Shown: one piece after another, positions 28,097-37,228 of the stretch
How positions within the stretch are numbered: position 1 is the first letter of the stretch
How the letters are laid out: each line of letters starts with the position of its first letter
Assembly (NCBI GenBank): GCA_002501605.1
Contig: DANW01000030.1
Span: 1 to 64,000, forward strand
Direction of reading: 5' to 3'
DNA length: 64,000 nt
Source of the DNA: Euryarchaeota archaeon UBA28
Lineage (GTDB): Archaea; Thermoplasmatota; Poseidoniia; Poseidoniales; Thalassarchaeaceae
Translations under genes and position numbers: made by a program
The notes under the pieces: model-generated
Seen by the model: only the letters and a program-made list of their open reading frames with translations
What the model was told of the DNA's origin: nothing
Database searches by the model: none

Positions 28097-28654
28097 ATGC
28101 CGTCTCCTGTACTCATGGAGGAGAGGCTGGTGTGGCTAGATCTGGAGATGACCGGCCTAGATCCAATCGAGAATAAGATAATCGAAATTGCTACGATCGT
28201 CACTGAGGGCGATCTAACCATTGTGTCGGAGGGTCCCTCTCTGGCAATCTCACAGCCAGAGTCTGAGTTAGAGAAGATGGATGAATGGAATCTGACTCAT
28301 CACACTAGGAATGGCCTGTTAAAGAGAGTGAGGTCTAAAGGAGTTCCAATAGCGGAAGCTGAGAGGCTTACCTTAGAATTTCTGATGGAACACTGTCTCG
28401 CCGGAGTCCCCCCTCTATGCGGGAATACTATCGGCCAAGATAGGAGGTTTTTGAGGAGGTATATGCCGGAACTACACGAATTCTTCCACTACAGAAGCGT
28501 AGATGTGACGTCCGTGAAGGAAATTGTGAACAGATGGTATCCAGACTCACCTAGGTTCTCAAAACCATCAGGCCACAGGGCATTGGATGATATTAGAGGC
28601 AGCATAGAGGAGCTATCCCACTTCAGAGAACACGTCTTCAAGGACCCGAGCTAG
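28097..28654 (+). CDS. orn: Oligoribonuclease (DEDDh 3'-5' exoribonuclease)
   Basis: This enzyme degrades short RNA pieces of 2-5 nucleotides to mononucleotides. All motifs of the family are visible: Exo I VWLDLEMTGLDPIENKIIEIA (D and E ligands), GNTIGQDRRFLRRYMPELHEFFHYRSVDVTSVKEI (Exo II) and GHRALDDIRGSIEEL (Exo III with the catalytic His and Asp). The 185-residue length is normal. The first ATG (28097) and an internal one (28115) are both possible starts. Orn is essential in gamma-proteobacteria and widespread in eukaryotes; it is uncommon in archaea. It overlaps the convergent JAMM-protein gene by 17 bases. Confidence 0.94.
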   Translation: MPSPVLMEERLVWLDLEMTGLDPIENKIIEIATIVTEGDLTIVSEGPSLAISQPESELEKMDEWNLTHHTRNGLLKRVRSKGVPIAEAERLTLEFLMEHCLAGVPPLCGNTIGQDRRFLRRYMPELHEFFHYRSVDVTSVKEIVNRWYPDSPRFSKPSGHRALDDIRGSIEELSHFREHVFKDPS

Positions 28655-29360
28655 GACTGATAGGAACTCCCCTGCTGTCGGTGATTACTAGATTCACACC
28701 TAGTCCTGTTCTGTGGAATGCAATAATCTCCAGCCCATGGATAATATGTCCAGTAGACGCTCTTCCGATATGTGGAAGGCTGTCTAGATATTGGGGTTTA
28801 TCCAATATCGGACTCCCGGCGGAAAGCTCCCTTCTCTTTCCTCCGACATCCTCGAACCATGGCAGGGCTCCCTCGGGAGAGAATCTCACTCCCAAGATCA
28901 TATCACAACCTTCCGTCCATTGTGCGGCTTCTGCGTCGGCACCGCTTGGGACTGCCACTGCATTAGGATGCGAATGGATCCAATGAGTGAACCTACCTCC
29001 TCTGGAGCCCCTGTCCTCGGTGAATGAATCATCAATCCATTCCTCCGGTACATGATGGACTGAGAAAGAATCCCCTCTATTTACTAGATGCGGTTTACCC
29101 AATACATAACCCTGACCTGCAAACAATCCGGGTTGAAAATCCGTACCAGTAAACTCCTCCTCCACGTCAATCGGATGTGGCAACTCTAGATTTGGGTCTA
29201 TTCCTACCAGTATCTCATCGGGAAGGGATCTGAACGTCCAGTCGATTATCATGGCAAGGGTCCCCACCGGCATCAGCAAGATAGCCGCATAGTCATCACG
29301 AAATTCTTTCGACCTTTGATTGTAAGAGGCAGCAGCCTGCAACAACCAGTCATTTACCAT
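28638..29360 (-). CDS. Predicted JAMM/MPN-type metallopeptidase domain protein
   Basis: This 240-residue protein has HSHPNAVAVPSGAD at residues 129-142. It fits the zinc-binding JAMM signature H-x-H-x7-S-x2-D exactly (H129, H131, S139, D142). An upstream acidic residue in EEWIDDSFTEDRG could be the required Glu. The segment just before the motif (GRFTHWIHSHP) has the expected strand. JAMM proteins cleave isopeptide bonds of ubiquitin-like proteins; archaeal examples act on SAMP modifiers. Here no such modifier is adjacent, so substrate remains inferred. It lies downstream of taw2 with an 11-base overlap, suggesting co-transcription. Confidence 0.72.
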   Translation of the reverse strand: MVNDWLLQAAASYNQRSKEFRDDYAAILLMPVGTLAMIIDWTFRSLPDEILVGIDPNLELPHPIDVEEEFTGTDFQPGLFAGQGYVLGKPHLVNRGDSFSVHHVPEEWIDDSFTEDRGSRGGRFTHWIHSHPNAVAVPSGADAEAAQWTEGCDMILGVRFSPEGALPWFEDVGGKRRELSAGSPILDKPQYLDSLPHIGRASTGHIIHGLEIIAFHRTGLGVNLVITDSRGVPISPSSGP

Positions 29361-30279
29361 GACTCTGGGAGCGGGTCACTCGACTTGAGTTCAACGGATT
29401 CACGCAGCTTATATCCAAAACTATGTGATCCCAGTGCGGGGCGTAGCTCTTGATACGTTTTATTTGCTCCACCTTCACAGCGTAGTCCTTGCCATAATCA
29501 CTGATTTCTAACGCTAGTCTATCCCCTTTGGAAGAATACTCTCCGGGCTTGGCCAATCCATGTATGTGCACCATGCCTCCATCCTCAGATAGGACGTCCA
29601 CCGCAGCGCTAATACTAGCTTCTGAGGATGGCAGGAGACCCATTATCACCCTATTCGCTACTCCACCGATTTTCTTCGAGGAATTTCTATTATCTCCTCG
29701 GTGTATTGTACACCTAGACTCGACACCATTCTCCTTCAGGCTCCACTCTAGAGACTCTATTGCATCGTCATTCCACTCGCAACAGTGGATATGACGAGCT
29801 TCGGAGTGGACTAGGATAGGGAGTGAGTAGTAACCTATGCCTGAAAACAGGTCAACCACGACTTCGTCACTGCCTACTATCTCACCCATCCTCCTCCGCT
29901 CGTTAACGTTGCCAGCTGAGAACATGCACTTGGTCACGTGATATCCGTAGTCGACACCGTTCTCTCTCCTAACCACCCAATCATCCTCTCCAAGAAGCAT
30001 CTTGACTCCACTCTTGCGAGTTCTTCCAGAAACCTCGCCCATTATCCCCAGCCTCTCGACATCCAGTCCGTCAGCAACAGATTTCCAGAGTCCCGGGCCG
30101 ATTATTTCCTCCCAATTGCCCCCCTCAAAGGATCCAGCTGGAAGAATCGCGAAATCGGAGAACCTCTCCCATTTTCTAGGAATTCCGGCTGGGGGCTCTC
30201 TCCCAAGGAATGAGGAGATTGAATCGTACAGCCGTTCATGCGGTCCGCCCCGATTCATGTATCCCGGAGTGAACATCAT
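29350..30279 (-). CDS. taw2: tRNA(Phe) 4-demethylwyosine aminocarboxypropyltransferase (Taw2/TYW2)
   Basis: This SAM-dependent enzyme transfers the 3-amino-3-carboxypropyl group to 4-demethylwyosine in tRNA-Phe, the step after Taw1. The Rossmann-like core shows VVDLFSGIGYYSLPIL (SAM loop), HIHCCEWNDDAIESL and the ANRVIMGLLPSS motif, characteristic of the Trm5/Tyw2 family. It differs from Trm5 by having a short N-terminal region (about 100 residues) with SGRTRKSGVKMLLG. The start is taken at ATG 30279 (309 residues); the open frame from 30312 would almost touch the divergent gene. Overlaps the JAMM gene by 11 bases. taw1 is far away. Confidence 0.88.
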   Translation of the reverse strand: MMFTPGYMNRGGPHERLYDSISSFLGREPPAGIPRKWERFSDFAILPAGSFEGGNWEEIIGPGLWKSVADGLDVERLGIMGEVSGRTRKSGVKMLLGEDDWVVRRENGVDYGYHVTKCMFSAGNVNERRRMGEIVGSDEVVVDLFSGIGYYSLPILVHSEARHIHCCEWNDDAIESLEWSLKENGVESRCTIHRGDNRNSSKKIGGVANRVIMGLLPSSEASISAAVDVLSEDGGMVHIHGLAKPGEYSSKGDRLALEISDYGKDYAVKVEQIKRIKSYAPHWDHIVLDISCVNPLNSSRVTRSQSHGK

Positions 30280-30317
30280 TGATTCAGACTTATGGTATAT
30301 CACACTCTCCAAGGCCC

Positions 30318-33272
30318 GTGCGTAGATGCATCGCGCTGGTTATGATTCTACTCCTGTCACCATTAGCGCACGCCGCCCCTCCCCCGGGAGATGCGGAAGT
30401 AATCAATCAAATCTGCTCTACATGGGGAAACGGAAACGGAATCTGTGACGATTATGATTCCGAGCTGGACTCTACTTCCAATGATGAATGGATAGAAGGG
30501 CACGTTCTGATTTCAATGGACGGGGCTTCTTCGATACAGATGAGCTTAGAACTCGCCATTCATGAAATTCCAAGACATGAGCTGGGGCTATCAGATCTGG
30601 ACCTGCAGGGAGACAGCGTTCCTTCGGATGGAATCCCCGCCGACTATATCAGAAACTATCGTGATTTCTCCAGGGGCGGTCTCTCGGTTCAGGATAGGCT
30701 AATAGACAGGATCGAAGATGTAATCCATGGCATAGTGGATGAGAATTTTCCAAATGCCAGCACAAGCCCCATACAGCCAACGTCAGAAATCAGCTTTTTT
30801 GACCATCAGGAATCCACTTGTACTTTCAATCCAGATATCGACTCAACCGACGAGGAGAATGGAATAGAAAACGATCCATTCCGACCTCCGATATGCCTCC
30901 AGTCAGTTTTGACCTTGGAGGTAAATCCCGCAAATATCGGAATGGATCCGGAAACTGGGGACATCGATAGAGTAATGCGGGGACTGATGGCGATGGGAGG
31001 AGAGGTAACCACGAACTTCTCCACACTCGCTTTATCAGGACATTACATTGAATATACGATGTATCCGCCTCCATATGCCACCATTATTGAGGTGAATGAG
31101 CCGGCTGAAATATTCCAGCCAGCGAGTGAGCAATCGCGACTTACAGCTGCAAGGATTTCACTTGATAATCTGAATGGGGGACCTGAAGGGGAACCAGTTT
31201 CCTCAGACTTGCTTGCAGTACTTGGAAATGATCGCGATAATCAGGATTGGAGTATCTTCTCCGGCCCTTCGTTAAGTCTCGATCTTCAAATAGATCTGAG
31301 GGACGGTATGAACAGCCGTGTGGATTTAGGAATCGAAATACATCACCTTAGTGCTGAAACTCTTGAACAATGGGGGCTGAATCTGGAAACCTCGAGAATA
31401 AACCTAAGCTCGGTAACCTCAGACGGAATCAGGATGTTTCATTCTGAGATGGGCATTGATGTTGATCAGATCCTATCATCGCTTCCCATCAACTCGCTTT
31501 CCGACTCATTCTCCCGTTCTCTGGGAGTGGATGTAGCGTTTCAGACTCCATTGTTCTCCCCAACAAACCACTCTGGAGGGATCATGTTCCTTCACAGGCC
31601 AGGTGAAACTTGTGAGGAGGAAGTGTCCTATAGATACTGTCTAGGGACAACTGGTTCAATGTCCAGTACATATCCAATAACGCTACAATCCAGTACTCTG
31701 CCGTCAGAAATGCAGATTTCGAGCATCCTAGCCGAATTAATTCAGTATTCAGGGGGGGATGCTTCCACAATCGACCTTTCAAAGATGGACGATGAAGATT
31801 TAGCTACGATGATGAGCTTCCTGAGAGCAGAATTCGAAGTTGATCTGGACTTCATTAGTGACCTACTTCCCACTGACTTTCCTTCTTCAGAGATAAGCGT
31901 GATAATTCACTTGCCAGAATGGTTGCAATCCACTGGAATAAATACGGATTCCTTGGAATTTTCCTCGATAAACGGCCACAGCACGGCCCGAGACATCGAA
32001 ATTACCGGGTCTAGGCCGTTTGACTGGATGCATTCAATCTGCAGGACTTCTGACCCATGCGAGGAGGACAGTATCGACCTTATTTGTGCCCCGACACAGA
32101 AGACCTGCGTCTCTTTCTTAGTTCAGGTTGATATTTCCAAAGTATCTATCCATGAGTTGACTGGCTCAGTTTCAATAGAATTCACCTCTGATATCGTCTT
32201 AGAGATTTACAGACTAGGGTTAGATTTGGAAATCGATGGTGTCGAAATGTCGCCAATCCCGTCAGACGCCATAAGGAGGATTCTGGTTATGGGAGATCGT
32301 ACAGAGGGAGGATTACTAGCTGGTTCTGAGATTGAAGCAACGATCGATTTCGGTGTGGGAGAGCCGATAGAATTCGAAGTATCAAATGCGGGCCTCAGAA
32401 AACTCTCCGATCATTTGACCAACTCGTACTCAGAAATGGTGAGTGATTTTGGTACGATATATCTGGATCAGAATGACCTTGGACTGGATGGATTCTCACT
32501 TACAGCAGACTTGTCTTCGATGCCGTTTCAAGCTGATTTTGGTTCGGTATCGGTCGGCCAAGGACCAACAATCAGTGATGAAGATCCAATCAGACTATCC
32601 ACCAAGGTGAGTAACGCAGAACTCATCTTCTCACTCAGACAGGATGAAATTATCGTCGGAATTAACCCCAGATCCCTTTCATCCTTTCCATCCATGGTCA
32701 TTTCATCTATTCTCCCAACTCCGGTAATCACCGACTCAGGATTGTTGGTGGATGGTTCAGGGATAAGGCAGAAGGTAACCCCGTTAATGGAGCATACAAA
32801 CTTCGGTACAATAAAGTCATCAGCATATATTGAGATTATCTTACCAGATTCCATAAGATTAACTTCGTTTGAAAGCAAGCGGGGACTCGCTGAGATTTCG
32901 ACCTCGGAAGGCAGGCAGGTCTTGTCCTACACCATGCCGACTTGTCTCACTGCAGAAACGTGGGATGAGTGCAGTAGCAGTCGAAATTCAGACATAATCA
33001 CTTACTCGGTCGAATTCTCATGGGAATTCTTGATTGGTGAGCTTGCCTCATACATGTTCTTACTTTTTGTCTTCTTGTCACTGATGACAATCAGAATCAG
33101 GAGAAAGAGGAGGGAGAGGAAGGCTAATCGAATCAGAAAATCAAAGGATGTCGAGGATGCCAAATTAGAGAGATTAATGGAGAATGAGTTCGGTAGACTT
33201 TCTGGCAATGTTGCCCTATTGGATGAGACTGAATTGGAGGAACTTACAGTAATCGAAAGTGATAGGGACTGA
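30318..33272 (+). CDS. Large secreted membrane-anchored protein of unknown function
   Basis: About 984 residues from a GTG at 30318. A signal peptide with a well-defined hydrophobic core (RRCIALVMILLLSPLAHA) is followed by a mature region beginning APPPGDAEV. The long extracytoplasmic part (about 30-920) is rich in acidic and Ser/Thr residues with scattered cysteines (ICSTWGNGNGICDDYD; QESTCTFNPD; TCEEEVSYRYC; ICRTSDPCEED). A C-terminal membrane helix (about 930-950) is followed by a basic, charged tail (RIRRKRRERKANRIRKSKD). No family is recognised. An upstream TTG start at 30279 is possible but gives a poor signal peptide. It is likely a surface protein of the type abundant in planktonic archaea. 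Confidence 0.7.
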   Translation: MRRCIALVMILLLSPLAHAAPPPGDAEVINQICSTWGNGNGICDDYDSELDSTSNDEWIEGHVLISMDGASSIQMSLELAIHEIPRHELGLSDLDLQGDSVPSDGIPADYIRNYRDFSRGGLSVQDRLIDRIEDVIHGIVDENFPNASTSPIQPTSEISFFDHQESTCTFNPDIDSTDEENGIENDPFRPPICLQSVLTLEVNPANIGMDPETGDIDRVMRGLMAMGGEVTTNFSTLALSGHYIEYTMYPPPYATIIEVNEPAEIFQPASEQSRLTAARISLDNLNGGPEGEPVSSDLLAVLGNDRDNQDWSIFSGPSLSLDLQIDLRDGMNSRVDLGIEIHHLSAETLEQWGLNLETSRINLSSVTSDGIRMFHSEMGIDVDQILSSLPINSLSDSFSRSLGVDVAFQTPLFSPTNHSGGIMFLHRPGETCEEEVSYRYCLGTTGSMSSTYPITLQSSTLPSEMQISSILAELIQYSGGDASTIDLSKMDDEDLATMMSFLRAEFEVDLDFISDLLPTDFPSSEISVIIHLPEWLQSTGINTDSLEFSSINGHSTARDIEITGSRPFDWMHSICRTSDPCEEDSIDLICAPTQKTCVSFLVQVDISKVSIHELTGSVSIEFTSDIVLEIYRLGLDLEIDGVEMSPIPSDAIRRILVMGDRTEGGLLAGSEIEATIDFGVGEPIEFEVSNAGLRKLSDHLTNSYSEMVSDFGTIYLDQNDLGLDGFSLTADLSSMPFQADFGSVSVGQGPTISDEDPIRLSTKVSNAELIFSLRQDEIIVGINPRSLSSFPSMVISSILPTPVITDSGLLVDGSGIRQKVTPLMEHTNFGTIKSSAYIEIILPDSIRLTSFESKRGLAEISTSEGRQVLSYTMPTCLTAETWDECSSSRNSDIITYSVEFSWEFLIGELASYMFLLFVFLSLMTIRIRRKRRERKANRIRKSKDVEDAKLERLMENEFGRLSGNVALLDETELEELTVIESDRD

Positions 33273-33273
33273 C

Positions 33274-35001
33274 TCATCTGTCGTAGTGTTCCCTAATTTT
33301 CTGAGCCATTAAAGTGCCTATTCCATTAACCGCCTTCAATTCATCAACACTAGCATGCTCGATACCCCTGCTCCCACCGAAATGCCTTAGCAGAGACTGT
33401 ATTTTCTTGGCCCCCAAACCATCAATCTCTTCCAAAGGATCGCTGATTGAGCTCTTTCGCCTCCTCTTACTGTGGTACTGGTTGACGAATCGATGCGCCT
33501 CATCCCTAGAATGTATCAGAACTCTTCCTCGCCTATCCAGAATTACTGGTTCTTTGCCCTCAATAAAAAGAGTCTCTTCTCTCTTTGCTAGAGCCGCCAA
33601 CACAAATTTTCCAGATAGATTGTTTTCTATTAGTGACCTAGTAATCGTAGAAAGGTGGGTCTCCCCTCCATCCAGAAGGAGTAAGTCGGGCCATTCTTTT
33701 TGCTTCTTGGCCCATCTTATCACAGACTCCTCCATCATCCTTAGATCATCTTCCCAATCCCCCCTGATTTTGTAAGTTCTGTACTCCTTCTTAGATGGCC
33801 TCCCGTGTCTGAAAACCACCGACGCCCCTACTCTTTCGGAGCCCATTAGCTGTGCCATGTCGAAGCACACAATATGATTCATAGAACTAATACCAAGCAA
33901 CTCAGCGCAATCGTTAGCAGCTCTTTGCTCTAGGCTACCAGAGCTGTTCTTCTGAGCACTCACAACCAGAATCTCCGCATTCCTATCGGCCATCATCCTG
34001 AGCTTGGACAAGTCCCCCCTCAGAGGAACCCGGGCCTCAAATGCACCACCTCTCCTTCCCTTCAACCACATCTTCGTAGCCTCTCCTATTTCCGTGGGAA
34101 GAAGAAGGATCTTTGGTGGCCTCCTGTGGGCATAGTGTTCTGATAGAACGAGTGAAACAGACTCGGAAACATCTCCTCGATGAATCAATGGATATTCGGT
34201 CTTGCCTTGTACTACCCCCCCCTTAGCATGCAGAATAACTACAATCCCGGTATCTCCGAGAGATGAGAATCCTATTGCATCACAATCTTGGTAGAATCTG
34301 CTGTGTATTATCTGATGTGAAAGACTACTCTGAATGGAAGCAATCATGTCTCTGAAATAGGCCGCTCTCTCATAGTTGAGACTCTCCGATGCCTCGTCCA
34401 TCTCTTTTTGTAGGGAACGGGTTAGTACAGTCGCGTTACCGTCCAATACGCCTGTTACCGCTCTAACTATGTTCGGATATCCCTCCGGGTCGTAGCAGGG
34501 GCCCTTACAGAGGTTGATGTGCATCGCAAGACAACCCTCATCGCCCTTGCAACTCTTGTCTCTTATACCGAATTGCTCCCTAAGTAACTGTATGATTCTC
34601 TTGGCGGCTCCGGCGTTGGTGAATGGCCCCCAAGACCTTGAACCTTCAGGGGGGTGACGAGTGTACATTATCCTCGGGTATTCCTCCTTGGTCAGAGAGA
34701 TGTAGGGGTAAGACTTGTCATCCTTGAGTCTGGAGTTGAATTTGGGCTTGTGCTCCTTGATTAGATGTCTCTCCAGAGTCAGAGCTTCTGAGGGACTTTT
34801 TGTCACAATGAAGTCTACCTCATCAGCCTGTTCAATCAGTCTCGGTACCATCACCCGACCGTCACTCCCAGAGAAGTAAGATGCCACCCTGCTCCTGATT
34901 TCAGTAGCCTTACCGACATACATCACCCGACCGTCATTGTTCCTGAATAGGTACACTCCAGGCTTGCGCGGGAGGTCCAAAGATCCCTTCTCAACTGCCA
35001 T
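33274..35001 (-). CDS. uvrC: UvrABC system protein C (excinuclease)
   Basis: This is the dual-incision nuclease subunit of nucleotide-excision repair. The N-terminal GIY-YIG nuclease is LPRKPGVYLFRNNDGRVMYVGKA. LRDDKSYPYISLT-type text follows (here KDDKSYPYISLTKEEYPRI), then a cysteine-rich segment (KGDEGCLAMHINLCKGPC), a UvrB-binding helix (EMDEASESLNYERAAYFRD), the RNase H-like nuclease half (ICFDMAQLMG.. and LLLLDGGETHLS), and two C-terminal helix-hairpin-helices (LEEIDGLGAKKIQSLLRHFGG, LKAVNGIGTLMAQKI). 575 residues from ATG 35001, chosen because MAVEKGSLDLP starts directly before the GIY-YIG domain. In archaea UvrC is a bacterial acquisition. Diverges from the STAND gene. Confidence 0.95.
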   Translation of the reverse strand: MAVEKGSLDLPRKPGVYLFRNNDGRVMYVGKATEIRSRVASYFSGSDGRVMVPRLIEQADEVDFIVTKSPSEALTLERHLIKEHKPKFNSRLKDDKSYPYISLTKEEYPRIMYTRHPPEGSRSWGPFTNAGAAKRIIQLLREQFGIRDKSCKGDEGCLAMHINLCKGPCYDPEGYPNIVRAVTGVLDGNATVLTRSLQKEMDEASESLNYERAAYFRDMIASIQSSLSHQIIHSRFYQDCDAIGFSSLGDTGIVVILHAKGGVVQGKTEYPLIHRGDVSESVSLVLSEHYAHRRPPKILLLPTEIGEATKMWLKGRRGGAFEARVPLRGDLSKLRMMADRNAEILVVSAQKNSSGSLEQRAANDCAELLGISSMNHIVCFDMAQLMGSERVGASVVFRHGRPSKKEYRTYKIRGDWEDDLRMMEESVIRWAKKQKEWPDLLLLDGGETHLSTITRSLIENNLSGKFVLAALAKREETLFIEGKEPVILDRRGRVLIHSRDEAHRFVNQYHSKRRRKSSISDPLEEIDGLGAKKIQSLLRHFGGSRGIEHASVDELKAVNGIGTLMAQKIREHYDR

Positions 35002-35056
35002 CTTCGTTGATGCGCCGTAGGTCAACGCCCATGAACCCGTGCCTTGCCTCAGGGCC

Positions 35057-37228
35057 ATGCTCACCAGCTCCCAGATGAGGATCCTCTCTCGGCTGGCAGA
35101 GTTTGGTGACCGCTTGGATAAAGCTTGGGACGTCCCCCGAGAGTTGTCATTACCGGGACTAGCCGAATCTCTTGGAGTAGTCAGATCCGCATTGCACGCC
35201 CCGCTCTCTCAATTGGAATCAGAGGGGCTAATCTCGACTAGAAAGGCACAGGTGATTGGAGGGGGATCAAGGAAGAGGACGGTGGTGAACATTACAACTG
35301 AGGGAAGAAGAGTCATCTCCGAACAAGAACCATCTACTGCTCGGAGGAAAGAAGGAATAATCGGTCCGGCACCAGATCCCATCGTTATCCATGGTCGATA
35401 TTCCGAGATTCAAGAAATTTTAGAACTAGTCAAGGAAGGAAGGTCAACAATAATTAGTGGACTACCAGGAATCGGCAAGTCAACACTTGCGAGGGCAGTA
35501 TCTTCTGATCTGGATGACCTAGGATGGACGATTAGATGGGCGAATTGCTCATTGGGAACCGATGTAAGGTCAGTTGGAGAAATGTGGTTAGACAAATCTT
35601 CCCCCTCGACTATTGAAGCAATAGTTGAAGCCCTCCCCATGAGTAAAACTCTTCTAGTTCTGGATGAGGCACAGGAATTGCACCCAAGGCATTCGAAGTC
35701 TATTGGTGACCTTGTCTCAGAAGCATCATCTCGTTGTCCGGTCCTCCTAGTGGTAAGAGCCCCAAACCCACTTGAGATTGAGGAGAAATTCTATGATTTA
35801 CGTCTAGAAGGACTAGAGGCTGAGCATGCAGTAAAACTACTATTCGAAGGGACAGATCCAAATACAGCTGAAGCAGTATCAGACTCCCTTGGAGGGCATC
35901 CACTAGCAATCAGACTTTGGACTCCAGAAGAGGGAGTTCCCGAGAAAACCAAAGCAGTTTTGGATTACGTTAAGGACACTGTAATTAGTAGGCTTTCAGA
36001 ACAGGGCATGAAAACTCTGGACGAATTATCCATTGCACCTTTTCCATTGGGTTCTGAAGAGCTAAACTCCGAAGCAGGGATTGCAGAGTTAGACAATTCC
36101 GCAGTTTTGAAGTGGTCGGATGAGCTAATGGAAACACACCATCTCGTCAGAAACGTGAGAAAGGCTACATTGGATCAAGAGACTCTGTCTAGGATGCATC
36201 ATACCGAAGCTAAGAAGTGGTCAGCCAAAGAGGGCGAAAGGGCTAGGAAGATTGAGGCCTATCACAGATCTATGTCAGGTCAAGATGATGATGTAGAATG
36301 GATAGAGGAAAACATCAGATTAATTTCCATCCACGATAGCTCGATGGCGACAGTAGTGATAGAGAACGCATTGAACCTAAATGATAACCAGAAACTAAGA
36401 GGCGACGCGGCATTACTCGCATTGGATAGAGGAGAGACAAGGATCGCACAGACACATATAGCGAAGATGAATCATGGCCCCTCAAAGAAACTGTTCGAAT
36501 CAAGACTGGCTAGGATGGATGGTAAGTTATCTGATGCCCAGAGGCTGGAGGAGGAGGCCATATCTCTGTCCGACCCAAGCCAACGTGCCAGGATCGAGAT
36601 TTCGTCAGTAATCAGGAGATTCGATGACAGACTCCCCGGGAGGATGAGTAAATCAGAGTCCGATGGGATACTAAATCAGATTTCCAGAATCAGATTGGAT
36701 GAGATTCCATCGGAAGAGAAGGAATCAGCTATCCTGTCTCTGGAGTTGGTAAAATATGGAATTGCCCTCAATAACTCCGATCTAGCAGGTGCGTCAAAAT
36801 CTAGAGCGGAGATTGAATCAAGGGTTTCTGGGGAAGATATTATTTTGGATATCCTAGATACCAAGGCTGCAATCTCGAGAATAGTGGAAGGTAAATTGTC
36901 TGAGGGAGCAATCTCGTCCGCCGAAGACCTAATTTCCAGGATAAGCGATTGTCCCAGTAGAATAAGTGTCATTCATGCAACGCTCGAAGCAGTAGGGACT
37001 GAGATTCCAGATTGGCTCGCTAGTGCCCATAGAGAATCATGTATGTATAATCTCAGGGAGGATATCCCGTCTCACAGAAGACTGTCTGCACATAGGTGGT
37101 ACTGGAGGGGAATTATGGAACCATCTAACCGGATCTCACACTGGACCGAGGCCATAAGCAGATTCAAAGCAGCTGAATGCAGAAATGCTGCCAACGACCT
37201 CCTCGCTATGTTGTCCAAGGGAATCTAG
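35057..37228 (+). CDS. HTH-STAND ATPase (winged helix plus NTPase plus helical repeats)
   Basis: About 723 residues from ATG 35057 (GTG 35039 is also possible). The N-terminal region (about 1-95) looks like a winged-helix DNA-binding domain: LPGLAESLGVVRSALHAPLSQLE with a basic wing (GGSRKRTVVNITTEGRR). Next is a STAND/AP-ATPase domain with P-loop GLPGIGKST (about 135-143), Walker B LLVLDEAQELHP and LLVVRAPNP sensor-like text, then LEGLEAEHAVKLLFEG and GGHPLAIRL, typical of the NB-ARC/winged region. The C-terminal half is helical repeats, TPR-like (GDAALLALDRGETRIAQTHI). STAND proteins act as signal-gated switches, and the HTH suggests transcription control. It diverges from uvrC and converges on the subtilase with a four-base overlap. 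Confidence 0.82.
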   Translation: MLTSSQMRILSRLAEFGDRLDKAWDVPRELSLPGLAESLGVVRSALHAPLSQLESEGLISTRKAQVIGGGSRKRTVVNITTEGRRVISEQEPSTARRKEGIIGPAPDPIVIHGRYSEIQEILELVKEGRSTIISGLPGIGKSTLARAVSSDLDDLGWTIRWANCSLGTDVRSVGEMWLDKSSPSTIEAIVEALPMSKTLLVLDEAQELHPRHSKSIGDLVSEASSRCPVLLVVRAPNPLEIEEKFYDLRLEGLEAEHAVKLLFEGTDPNTAEAVSDSLGGHPLAIRLWTPEEGVPEKTKAVLDYVKDTVISRLSEQGMKTLDELSIAPFPLGSEELNSEAGIAELDNSAVLKWSDELMETHHLVRNVRKATLDQETLSRMHHTEAKKWSAKEGERARKIEAYHRSMSGQDDDVEWIEENIRLISIHDSSMATVVIENALNLNDNQKLRGDAALLALDRGETRIAQTHIAKMNHGPSKKLFESRLARMDGKLSDAQRLEEEAISLSDPSQRARIEISSVIRRFDDRLPGRMSKSESDGILNQISRIRLDEIPSEEKESAILSLELVKYGIALNNSDLAGASKSRAEIESRVSGEDIILDILDTKAAISRIVEGKLSEGAISSAEDLISRISDCPSRISVIHATLEAVGTEIPDWLASAHRESCMYNLREDIPSHRRLSAHRWYWRGIMEPSNRISHWTEAISRFKAAECRNAANDLLAMLSKGI

